NCBI GenBank assembly: GCA_900552735.1
Contig: USBA01000001.1
Span: 1 to 39,888, forward strand
DNA from: an uncultured Collinsella sp.
GTDB taxonomy: Bacteria; Actinomycetota; Coriobacteriia; Coriobacteriales; Coriobacteriaceae
Length of the DNA stretch: 39,888 nt
Direction: 5' to 3'
Part shown: positions 7,711 to 14,841 of the stretch, in pieces
Layout: every line of letters begins with the position of its first letter
How positions within the stretch are numbered: the stretch's first letter is position 1
The notes under the pieces: model-generated
What the model was told of the DNA's origin: nothing
The model's input: only the letters and a program-made list of their open reading frames with translations
The model's database searches: none
Made by a program: the position numbers and the translations under genes

Positions 7711-9120
7711 TTACTCACCCAGCAGGCTCTTGGTGATGGAAGTGGCGGCCTTCTTGCCGGCGCCCATCGCCAAAATGACCGTAGCGGCACCGGTGACGAT
7801 GTCGCCGCCGGCCCAGATGCGGGGATCGGTGGTCTGGCCGGTCTCCTCGTCGGCAACGATGTAGCCCCACTTGTTGAGCTCCATCTTGCCGCCGATCTTC
7901 TTTGCGAAGGGGTTGGCGTTGGTGCCGATAGCCGAGATCGCGACGTCGCAGGGGATCTCCTCGATGGCGCCCTCGATGGGCACCGGACGACGGCGGCCGG
8001 ACTCGTCGGGCTCGCCGAGCTCCATCTTCTGGACCTTGACGGCGCACACGGAGCCGTCCTCGCCAGCGACAAACTCGAGCGGGGAGACGAGCGGCAGAAC
8101 CTCGACGCCCTCGGCCTTGGCATGGTGCAGCTCGGCGCGACGGCAGGGCATCTCGTCCTCGGTACGACGGTAGGCGATGATGGCGTGCTCGGCGCCCAGG
8201 CGCTTGGCGGTACGGACGGCGTCCATGGCCACGTTGCCGCCGCCAAAGACAACGACGTTCTTGCCGTGCTTGGTGGGGGTGTCGTACTCGGGGAACTTGT
8301 TGGCCTTCATCAGGTTCACGCGGGTGAGGTACTCGTTCGCGAAGAAGACGTTGGGCAGGTTCTCGCCGGGGACGTTGAGAAACTTGGGTAGGCCAGCGCC
8401 GGTCGCCACGTAGATGGCGTCGAAGCCCTGCTCGAACAGCTCCTCGGCCGTGGCCATGTTGCCCACGACGGAGTTGTACTCAAACTTGACGCCCATGTCC
8501 TCCAGACCGTCAATCTCGCGCTTGACGACTGCCTTGGGCAGACGGAACTCGGGGATGCCGTAGACCAGCACGCCGCCGCCGGTGAAGAATGCCTCAAAGA
8601 CGGTGACGTCAAAGCCGTTGCGGGCGAGCTCGCCGGCGCAGGTGATGCCGGACGGGCCGGAGCCGACGACGGCGACCTTCTTGCCGTTCTTGGGAGCCAT
8701 CTTGGGCGTGGAGGCGAGCTCGGGGCGGTCACCCAGGAAGCGCTCGAGCTGGCCGATGGCTACGGGCTCGGACTTCTTACCACGGATACACTTACCCTCG
8801 CACTGGTTCTCCTGCGGGCAGACGCGACCGCAGATGGCGGGAAGCATGGAGTCCTCGCGGATGGTATCGAGGGCGCCGCCGAAGTCCTTCGCGCGGATCT
8901 GCTCGATAAAGCGGGGGATGTTGATGTTGACGGGGCAGCCCTCAACACAGAACGGCTTCTTGCAGTTGAGGCAGCGCTCGGCCTCGGCCAGCGCCATCTC
9001 CTCGGTGAAGCCCTTGTCGACGGGGCGGAAGTCGCAGGCGCGCTCGGCAGCCGGCTCCTCGTTATCGGGGGTGCGGGGCGACTTCATATCGGCAACGAAA
9101 CGACCGTTAACTAGTGGCAT
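7711..9120 (-). CDS. gltA: GltD-like NADPH flavoprotein, probable NfnB / glutamate-synthase-type subunit
   Basis: 469 residues, usual for the NfnB/SudA/GltA family. The N-terminal region carries cysteine clusters for two [4Fe-4S] centres (CLNCKKPFCVEGCP at ~50 and CGRVCPQENQCEGKC at ~95). These are followed by an FAD-binding GSGPSGITCAGELA (~153) and a second dinucleotide fold GGGNVAMDAVRTAKRLG (~293), then the C-terminal FAD motif GGDIVTGAATVILAMGAG. Such proteins reduce or oxidise NADP(H) and pass electrons to a partner. The partner here is the gene just upstream, whose end overlaps this start by 10 bp, so the pair is translationally coupled. Together they match NfnAB, the electron-bifurcating NADH-dependent ferredoxin:NADP+ oxidoreductase; sulfide dehydrogenase SudAB is the alternative. 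No large glutamate synthase subunit is present nearby. Confidence 0.85.
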   Translation of the reverse strand: MPLVNGRFVADMKSPRTPDNEEPAAERACDFRPVDKGFTEEMALAEAERCLNCKKPFCVEGCPVNINIPRFIEQIRAKDFGGALDTIREDSMLPAICGRVCPQENQCEGKCIRGKKSEPVAIGQLERFLGDRPELASTPKMAPKNGKKVAVVGSGPSGITCAGELARNGFDVTVFEAFFTGGGVLVYGIPEFRLPKAVVKREIDGLEDMGVKFEYNSVVGNMATAEELFEQGFDAIYVATGAGLPKFLNVPGENLPNVFFANEYLTRVNLMKANKFPEYDTPTKHGKNVVVFGGGNVAMDAVRTAKRLGAEHAIIAYRRTEDEMPCRRAELHHAKAEGVEVLPLVSPLEFVAGEDGSVCAVKVQKMELGEPDESGRRRPVPIEGAIEEIPCDVAISAIGTNANPFAKKIGGKMELNKWGYIVADEETGQTTDPRIWAGGDIVTGAATVILAMGAGKKAATSITKSLLGE

Positions 9121-9950
9121 GCGCAGCTCTTTTCCTCATAGGCCTTGAGGGACGCGCCCTCTTCGGAACGGTAAGCGGCCTGGCGGGCACGAAGGTCATC
9201 CCAGTCGACCAGGGTGGCATCGAAGTCGGGACCGTCGACGCAAGCGAACTTGGTCACGCCGCCCACCTCGACGCGGCAGCAGCCGCACATACCGGTGCCG
9301 TCAACCATGATGGGGTTGAGGGACGCGGTGATGGGGGTGTCGTACTTCTGGGCGGTGAGGGTCGAGAACTTCATCATCGGAACGGGGCCGACGCAGAAGA
9401 CCTGGCTCACGGCCTTGTCCTGCAGCAGACGCTCCAGCGGAGCGGTGACAACGCCCTGCTCGCCGTAGGAGCCGTCGTCAGTGGTGATGTGGATGTGGTC
9501 CTCGTCGAGGAGCTCGCGGAACTGGTCCTCCATGAGCAGGAGGTCCTTGGTGCGGGCGCCCATGATGGCGTGCACCTCGTGGCCGGTCTCGACCAGGTGC
9601 TTGGCGACCGGGAAGGCAATTGCCAGGCCGACGCCGCCGCCGATGACGGCGCAGGGGCCCTCGGCCATCTCGGTGGGAACTCCCAGCGGGCCCACGACGT
9701 CGCGCAGCGACTCGCCGGCCTCGTAGGTGGAAAGCATTTCGGTGGTCTTGCCGATCACCATGAAGATGAACTCGACCCAGCCCTCGTCACCGTTCCAGCC
9801 GGCCAGGGTAAACGGGACACGCTCGCCCGTCTCGTTGGCGCGAACCATGAGGAACTGTCCAGCGTGCGCATGCTTGGCGATTGCGGGCGCCTCGATGCGG
9901 AACTTGAACACCTTCTCCGAGAACTGCGTCTTCTCCAGGATCTTATACAT
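9111..9950 (-). CDS. Ferredoxin-NADP reductase-like subunit, probable NfnA (sulfide/dihydroorotate dehydrogenase-like)
   Basis: 279 residues, the normal length for NfnA/SudB and related to PyrK. Visible motifs are the flavin-binding RVPFTLAGW (~48-56), a nucleotide-binding GGGVGLAIAFPVAKHL (~103) and a C-terminal [2Fe-2S] site in MCGCCRVEVGG followed by a distal Cys (FACVDGPDFD). The last residues, SCACH, overlap the start of the GltD-like gene. In known NfnAB the small subunit binds FAD and [2Fe-2S] and handles NAD(H), while the large one carries the bifurcating FAD. GAGAGGGG lies upstream of the ATG and a TATAAT box about 105 bp further up. Bifurcation is inferred from the pairing; the sequence alone does not separate Nfn from Sud. 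Confidence 0.85.
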   Translation of the reverse strand: MYKILEKTQFSEKVFKFRIEAPAIAKHAHAGQFLMVRANETGERVPFTLAGWNGDEGWVEFIFMVIGKTTEMLSTYEAGESLRDVVGPLGVPTEMAEGPCAVIGGGVGLAIAFPVAKHLVETGHEVHAIMGARTKDLLLMEDQFRELLDEDHIHITTDDGSYGEQGVVTAPLERLLQDKAVSQVFCVGPVPMMKFSTLTAQKYDTPITASLNPIMVDGTGMCGCCRVEVGGVTKFACVDGPDFDATLVDWDDLRARQAAYRSEEGASLKAYEEKSCACH

Positions 9951-10055
9951 AGAACCCCTCTCTTGTTAGGGCGGCCGAACCGTGCCTCCACGGAAATGGA
10001 CGGCAGCCCGAATAAAACCGTACGCGCACAGGCGTTGTGCAGACATACGGTGCAA

Positions 10056-10061
10056 ATTATA
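10056..10061 (-). promoter_or_regulatory. Consensus -10 box of the nfnAB-like operon
   Basis: The minus strand reads TATAAT here, about 105 bp upstream of the 9950 start. No good -35 match is visible at 17 bp. The predicted leader contains a small hairpin (CCGTGgaggCACGG). Confidence 0.5.
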
Positions 10062-10110
10062 CCCTCATGGACATGTCGCTTACGTGTATCTTTGGCAGGC
10101 GGGAAAAGCG

Positions 10111-10308
10111 ACCTACCAAAAAGGGACAGGTTTATTTTGGTAGGTTTTATCAGGCAAAACGGCAAAGGGGACCGGTCTCGCGCATCGGTGAGGCCGGCCC
10201 CCTTTGGGGCGCCGCATATGTATGGTGGCAGCGTGTTTATTGCGATGCGCCGACTGCGGCGTTTCCGCAGATAAAACCTGCCAAAATAAACATCCCTAAA
10301 TGGCGGGT
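10111..10308. repeat. Composite inverted-repeat element (BIME/MITE-like) that also forms the pth terminator
   Basis: Two ~30-bp arms (10122-10151 and 10270-10297) are near-perfect reverse complements, sharing GTTTATTTTGG and AGGTTTTATC. Each arm is part of a smaller hairpin: 10111-10121 with 10135-10145 (ACCTACCAAAA), and 10276-10283 with 10301-10308. Between them lies a GC-rich palindromic core (ccggtctc...gaggccgg, flanked by aaagggg...cccctttgg). The right hairpin abuts the pth stop codon and is followed on the minus strand by TTTATC, so it can end pth transcripts. No transposase gene or target duplication is seen. This element and the nfnA upstream region fill 9951-10309. Confidence 0.75.
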
Positions 10309-10309
10309 T

Positions 10310-10939
10310 TTAGTGCTTGCCGTTGGCGGAGGCGGAGCCGTTGACGTGGTCGCGGGCGTAGATTACGCCGTGTACGATCGCCAGGCCGGCGGCGTCTGCG
10401 GCGCGGGCGCAGGTGTCCTGGAAGTCCTCGGCCTCGCGGGCGCGCAGCTGCTTGAGCACATAATCTGCCACGGCCATCTTGCCGGGAGGGTTGCCAATGC
10501 CGGTGCGGATGCGACTAAAGTCGCGGCTGCCCATCTTATCGATGATGGAGCGCAGGCCGTTATGGCCGGCGTGGCCACCGCCTACCTTGACGCGTACGTC
10601 GCCGGCGGGAATGTCGAGCTCGTCGTGAATCACGAGCAACTCCTCGGCCTTGATCTTGTACTCGCGGCAGAGCTTGGAGATGGGGCCACCCGAGGTATTC
10701 ATATACGATTGCGGCTTGACCAGCACGATCTGGCGCTTGCCGCCCTCTTCCTCGGGATCGTTGATGTTGATGAGCGCGACTTCGGCGCCGGCCTGGTTTT
10801 TCCAGTACGTGACGTCGGCCTGACGGGCCAACTCGTCGATCGCTTTGAAGCCAGCGTTGTGGCGGGTCTCGGCATATTCATCGCCAGGGTTGCCAAGTCC
10901 GGCAACCATGCGAATCTTAAGCGGCTGTGCAGCTGCCAT
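10310..10939 (-). CDS. pth: Peptidyl-tRNA hydrolase
   Basis: 209 residues, close to the bacterial Pth norm of ~190-200. It releases peptides from peptidyl-tRNA that has dropped off ribosomes. The N-terminal MVAGLGNPGDEYAETRHNAGF carries the catalytic His and the Pth signature. SYMNTSG (substrate-binding Asn), HDELD (catalytic Asp) and GGGHAGHNGLRSI with RTGIGNPP are all in place. GGAGG lies 7 bp upstream of the ATG. It is third in the conserved order glmU-prs-pth, but a strong inverted repeat between prs and pth suggests that it is at least partly transcribed on its own. The C-terminal 15 residues are a non-conserved Ser/Asn/Gly tail. Confidence 0.95.
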   Translation of the reverse strand: MAAAQPLKIRMVAGLGNPGDEYAETRHNAGFKAIDELARQADVTYWKNQAGAEVALININDPEEEGGKRQIVLVKPQSYMNTSGGPISKLCREYKIKAEELLVIHDELDIPAGDVRVKVGGGHAGHNGLRSIIDKMGSRDFSRIRTGIGNPPGKMAVADYVLKQLRAREAEDFQDTCARAADAAGLAIVHGVIYARDHVNGSASANGKH

Positions 10940-11056
10940 GTTTGTCCTCCGTTACGTAAATAGTTCAATCAACGACAAAGGCTACCACGCCCGCCGAAGG
11001 CGAGACTTCGTTTCAGCGAAATCCCACCAGACAAAAGCGCGGCCGCGGCAGAGCGA

Positions 11057-11134
11057 GCCGTCGGAACAGAAGAAACCCCCGCGCGACCTTTGCGAAGCAA
11101 GGGGGAGCGCGGGGGTTTCTTCTGTTCCGACGGC
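11057..11134. terminator. Perfect 28-bp inverted repeat; bidirectional terminator candidate
   Basis: Arms 11057-11084 and 11107-11134 are exact reverse complements around a 22-nt loop. The stem core is CCCCCGCGC/GCGCGGGGG, flanked outside by GAAGAAA/TTTCTTC, so read either way it is a GC stem followed by a T-rich tail. It lies between prs and pth. A perfect 28-bp stem is longer than a terminator needs, and it may be a mobile palindromic element doing that job. Confidence 0.7.
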
Positions 11135-11162
11135 GATGCGCCGGGTTGCAAGGACGATGCGA

Positions 11163-12149
11163 CTACAGCGCGAAGTCACCGCCGACGAGCGTGGAGACGG
11201 GCTCCTCGTGGTAAACGGCGGAGATGGCCTGAGCAAACTCCTCGGCGACCGAGATGGTCTTGATCTTGCCGCCGACCTCGACGGGAATGGCGTCGGTGAC
11301 GAGGCACTCGACGATCGGGGCGTCATTCAGGCGCTCAATGGCAGGGCCGGAGAAGATGCCGTGGGTGGCGCACACGTAGATGTCGCCAGCGCCCATAGCC
11401 TTAAGCTCCTTGACGTTGGCGCACAGGGTGCCAGCGGTGTCGATCATGTCGTCATTGATGACGCAGGTCTTGCCCTTGATGTCACCGATGATGCCCATGA
11501 CCTCGGCGGCGTTGTGGCGCGGACGGCCCTTGTGGGCGATGGCCAGGTCGCAGCCGAGCATGTCGGACAGCTTCTTGGCGGCCTTGGCACGGCCCACGTC
11601 GGGGGACACGACAACCAGGTTGTCGGTGTCGAAGTGCATGTCGTTGTAGTACTGGCCAAACAGCGGCAGCGCGGACAGGTGGTTAACCGGGATATCGAAG
11701 AAGCCCTGGATCTGGCCCTGGTGCAGGTCGAGGGTGATGATGCGGTTGACGCCGGCGCGCTCGAGCAGGTTGGCGACGAGGCGGGCGGTGATGGGCTCGC
11801 GCGGGCCGGCCTTGCGGTCCTGGCGGGCATAGCCGTAGTGGGTGATGACGGCGGTGATGGAGCGGGCGGATGCGCGCTTGGCAGCGTCGGTGGCGATGAG
11901 CAGCTCCATGAGCATGTCGTTGACGTTGCCGCCGGCCACGGACTGAATCAGGAAGACGTCGGCGCCGCGGACGGTCTCGTCGTAGCGGGCGTAGATCTCA
12001 CCGTTGGCGAACTGCTTTAGCGTAAGGCCCGAAAGCTCGACCCCAAGGTACTCAGCGATCTTCTGAGCGAGGGGACGGTTGGAGGAACCGGAATACACGC
12101 GGATGGACTTGCGCATATTCTCCGACTTCTCGGGATCATTAATCGGCAT
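11163..12149 (-). CDS. prs: Ribose-phosphate pyrophosphokinase (PRPP synthetase)
   Basis: 328 residues, typical for class I enzymes. It makes PRPP from ribose-5-phosphate and ATP for nucleotide, His and Trp synthesis. Diagnostic segments are FANGEIYARYDETVRGADVF, the catalytic flexible loop YGYARQDRK, the metal-binding DLHQGQIQGFFDIPV, and the PRPP-binding loop in VINDDMIDTAGT. AAGGAGAAGGG precedes the ATG; a second Met at residue 12 is an alternative start, since homologues often begin near SIRVYSG. A TACAAT on the minus strand at 12196-12201 may be its -10 box, which would give it a promoter separate from glmU. Confidence 0.96.
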   Translation of the reverse strand: MPINDPEKSENMRKSIRVYSGSSNRPLAQKIAEYLGVELSGLTLKQFANGEIYARYDETVRGADVFLIQSVAGGNVNDMLMELLIATDAAKRASARSITAVITHYGYARQDRKAGPREPITARLVANLLERAGVNRIITLDLHQGQIQGFFDIPVNHLSALPLFGQYYNDMHFDTDNLVVVSPDVGRAKAAKKLSDMLGCDLAIAHKGRPRHNAAEVMGIIGDIKGKTCVINDDMIDTAGTLCANVKELKAMGAGDIYVCATHGIFSGPAIERLNDAPIVECLVTDAIPVEVGGKIKTISVAEEFAQAISAVYHEEPVSTLVGGDFAL

Positions 12150-12293
12150 TACCCTTCTCCTTTATACATCGAATGCCATATAGATGCCTTGTTGCATTGT
12201 AACCGCGCGGCGGGGTTTATCGAGTCTTGATAACGTCTTTACCGTCAACGGACACGAACCGACCACTCATTCTGTCGCGCAGGTCAGCATAGA

Positions 12294-12325
12294 AAAAGGA
12301 GCCGTCCCCATGGGAACAGCTCCTT
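12294..12325 (-). terminator. glmU terminator
   Basis: On the minus strand AAGGAGCTGTTCCC pairs with GGGACGGCTCCTT and is followed by TTTTTCT. It starts 18 bp past the glmU stop, so most glmU transcripts should end before prs. Confidence 0.85.
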
Positions 12326-12342
12326 AGATGCTTGGTAAAACG

Positions 12343-13755
12343 TTATACCTCGTCGTCTTCGTGCAGACGGCGGCGATAATCGGCGGCCCAGCCCTCAATA
12401 TTTACCTGACGGGCGCGGCCCAGGCCGAGTGCGTCAGCCGGGACCGGCTCGGTGATGACGGAGCCGGCGGCCACAAGCGCGCCGTCGCCAATCTGGGCGG
12501 GCGCGACCATCATGGTGTCGGAGCCGATGAAGGCATCCTTGCCGATGACGGTCTTGTGCTTGTGCACGCCGTCGTAGTTGCAGGTGATGGAGCCCGCGCC
12601 CACGTTGACGCCAGAGCCCATGGTGGTGTCGCCGATGTAGGACAGGTGCGGGACCTTGGAACCCTCGCCGATCGTGGACTTCTTGATCTCCACGTGCGTG
12701 CCGGCCTTGGAGCCGTCGAGCATATGGGTGCCCGGGCGCAGGTAGGCGCGCGGGCCGCAGTCGACGCCGTTCTCGATGACGGCCTCGATGGCGATGGTCT
12801 CATCGATGGTGCAGCCGCTGCCGACGGTGGTGTCGGTGAGACGGCTGTTGGGGCCGAGCTGGCACTCTTCGCCCACGGTGACGTGGCCGATCAGATGCGT
12901 CTGCGGCCACACGACGGTGTCGCGGCCGATAACGGCATCGGGGCCGATCCAGGCCTGCGTGGGGTCGATGAAGGTGACGCCCTCGGCCATCCAGTGCTCG
13001 TTGATGCGGTCGCGCGCGATGGCGGTGAGCTGTGCGAGCTGGATGCGGCTGTTGACGCCCAGGCCGTCGCGGTAGTCGTCGCAGTGGAAGATGGAGACTG
13101 CCTGGCCGTGGCCCTTGAGGATCTCGAGCATGTCGGGCAGATAGTACTCGGCCTGCGCGTTGTCGTTGCCGATCTCGTCAATGTGCGCGGCGAGCTGCGC
13201 GCCGTCGAAGGCGTAGCAGCCGGCGTTGCACTCCAGCAGCGTGGCGGCCTGCTCGGGCGTGCAGTCCTTCTGCTCGATAATGCGCTCGATCTGGCCGTCG
13301 GCGCCCAGCTTGATACGGCCGTAACCGAAGGGGTCGGGCGGGGTCATGGTCATGACGGTGCAGGCGAGCTCGCCGGTGGCGACGGTTTGCGCGAACTTGG
13401 CGACGGTGTCGGCGGTGATGAGCGGCAAGTCGCCGTTGAGCACGACGACCGGGCCTTGCGTGATGCCGCAGGCCTCGAGTGCGACCTTCACGGCGTGGCC
13501 GGTGCCCAGGCGCTCGGTCTGCTCGACGCACTCGTCCTTGGTGGCGCTGTTGGCGTAGGCGCCGTCGATCAGGGCGCGCATTTCGTCGGCGTGGCTGCCG
13601 ATGACGACCACGACGCGGCTGCAGCCGGCCTTGATGGTGGCGTCGACGATCCACTGGACCATGGGCTTACCCAGGATCTTGTGCGAAACCTTGCAGTGGT
13701 TCGACTTCATGCGGGTGCCCTCGCCGGCAGCGAGGATAATTGCGGTTGCGTCCAT
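12343..13755 (-). CDS. glmU: Bifunctional UDP-GlcNAc pyrophosphorylase / GlcN-1-P acetyltransferase
   Basis: 470 residues from ATG 13755, the family's usual length. The frame stays open further upstream, but GGAG stands before 13755 and homology begins with MDATAIILAAGEGTRM, the nucleotide-binding signature. The N-terminal half is a uridylyltransferase (GTGHAV at ~80, NGDLPL at ~105, EYYLPD). The C-terminal half is a left-handed beta-helix of hexapeptide repeats (IGPDAVIGRDTVVWPQ, IGEGSKVPHLSYIGD, NVGAGSITCNYDG) that carries the acetyl-CoA site. The product, UDP-GlcNAc, feeds peptidoglycan. It starts the glmU-prs-pth group and diverges from the ECF operon. Confidence 0.96.
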   Translation of the reverse strand: MDATAIILAAGEGTRMKSNHCKVSHKILGKPMVQWIVDATIKAGCSRVVVVIGSHADEMRALIDGAYANSATKDECVEQTERLGTGHAVKVALEACGITQGPVVVLNGDLPLITADTVAKFAQTVATGELACTVMTMTPPDPFGYGRIKLGADGQIERIIEQKDCTPEQAATLLECNAGCYAFDGAQLAAHIDEIGNDNAQAEYYLPDMLEILKGHGQAVSIFHCDDYRDGLGVNSRIQLAQLTAIARDRINEHWMAEGVTFIDPTQAWIGPDAVIGRDTVVWPQTHLIGHVTVGEECQLGPNSRLTDTTVGSGCTIDETIAIEAVIENGVDCGPRAYLRPGTHMLDGSKAGTHVEIKKSTIGEGSKVPHLSYIGDTTMGSGVNVGAGSITCNYDGVHKHKTVIGKDAFIGSDTMMVAPAQIGDGALVAAGSVITEPVPADALGLGRARQVNIEGWAADYRRRLHEDDEV

Positions 13756-13947
13756 GTGATCTCCTGTTACGTTATAGAGACGTGTGTTTGGAAACGATAC
13801 ACGGCGCAATATGATACCGCAGGCATATGATGAGCGCGTAACGATTGGCGCGCGACGGCCGATGTCGCTGCCACCGGCGTGATGTTTGCGCTGGTTGTGT
13901 ATGGCGGCGGCGCTGCGGCGTTGACGTTTTGAGCGAGGGGATGGAGG

Positions 13948-14841
13948 GTGCCCGTGGACATCATGCGAGAGGAATCGGGCAACGAGCCCGTCGCGGCATT
14001 TTCGATGTCGCATCCGGCGGTGCCGGCGCTCTACATGGTGCTGACGCTGGGACTCACCATGTTCTCGATGCAGCCGGTGCTGATTGCGCTGTCGCTTGCG
14101 GGCGGGTTGGCGTACGGGTTTGCGACGCGCGGCGCCGCGCGTACGTTGGGGGCGCTTCGCTGGCAGCTGCCGGTGATTTTGATCATCGCGGTGCTCAATC
14201 CGCTGTTTAGCGCCTCGGGCTCGACGGAGCTGTTCCGTATTGGCATGCGCGCAGTGTATCTGGAGAGCATGGTATACGGCCTGTGCATGGGTGGGCTGTT
14301 TGTGGCGAGCGTGCTGTGGTTTGAGGCTGCGGCATCGATGCTCGGTTACGACAAGGTGCTTGCGCTTTTGGGTAACACCGCGCCGGTGATCGCGCTCATG
14401 ATCTCGATGTGTATGCGGCTTATCCCGCAGTTTTTGCGCCGCGGTCGTACGGTACTGGCGGTACAGGATGCGATTGATGTACCGGGGCGCGCGCCGGCCG
14501 ACCCCGTGCGTTTGCGCCTACGGGCATCGAGCGTGTTGATGGGCTGGGGCATGGAAGATTCGCTGGAGCGCGCGGACGCCATGCGCTCCCGTGGGTGGGG
14601 CGCCGCGACGCGTCGTACGACGTATGCGCGGTATCGGCTGGGGCGCGGCGATGTTGCCGCGCTGGTTGGGCTTGCGCTGTTTGGCGCGGCCACGGCGGCA
14701 GTGGCGTGGACCGCGACGACGCAGTATTCGTTTTATCCGCAGCTTTCGGTGCCGGCGCCGTGGCCGGGCTATGTCGTGTACGCTGCCTGGATGGTGCTGC
14801 CTTGCGTGTTGCACGCGATTGATGAGAAGAGGTTTGGCTGA
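13948..14841 (+). CDS. ecfT: ECF transporter transmembrane (T) component
   Basis: 297 residues with five to six hydrophobic segments (starts at ~25, 45, 75, 110, 145 and 235). The cytoplasmic coupling region has the EcfT arginine motifs MRLIPQFLRRGR (~160) and ADAMRSRGWG (~208), which contact the ATPases. It is the scaffold that couples ATP hydrolysis to S-component toppling. The start is probably GTG 13948 behind GAGGGG; GTG 13954 behind GGAGGG is also possible. Its stop overlaps the ATG of the ATPase gene (TGATG), so the genes are coupled. Confidence 0.9.
   Translation: MPVDIMREESGNEPVAAFSMSHPAVPALYMVLTLGLTMFSMQPVLIALSLAGGLAYGFATRGAARTLGALRWQLPVILIIAVLNPLFSASGSTELFRIGMRAVYLESMVYGLCMGGLFVASVLWFEAAASMLGYDKVLALLGNTAPVIALMISMCMRLIPQFLRRGRTVLAVQDAIDVPGRAPADPVRLRLRASSVLMGWGMEDSLERADAMRSRGWGAATRRTTYARYRLGRGDVAALVGLALFGAATAAVAWTATTQYSFYPQLSVPAPWPGYVVYAAWMVLPCVLHAIDEKRFG

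Noticed and set aside
12328..13830. 500-codon frame opposite glmU, starting in the glmU terminator
   Set aside because: glmU is unmistakable on the other strand. The frame's Asp/Gly/Val-rich translation is the usual mirror of such codon use.
13756..14013. N-terminal extension of GlmU
   Set aside because: GlmU homology and the Shine-Dalgarno both point to ATG 13755. The extension would run into the divergent ecfT gene.
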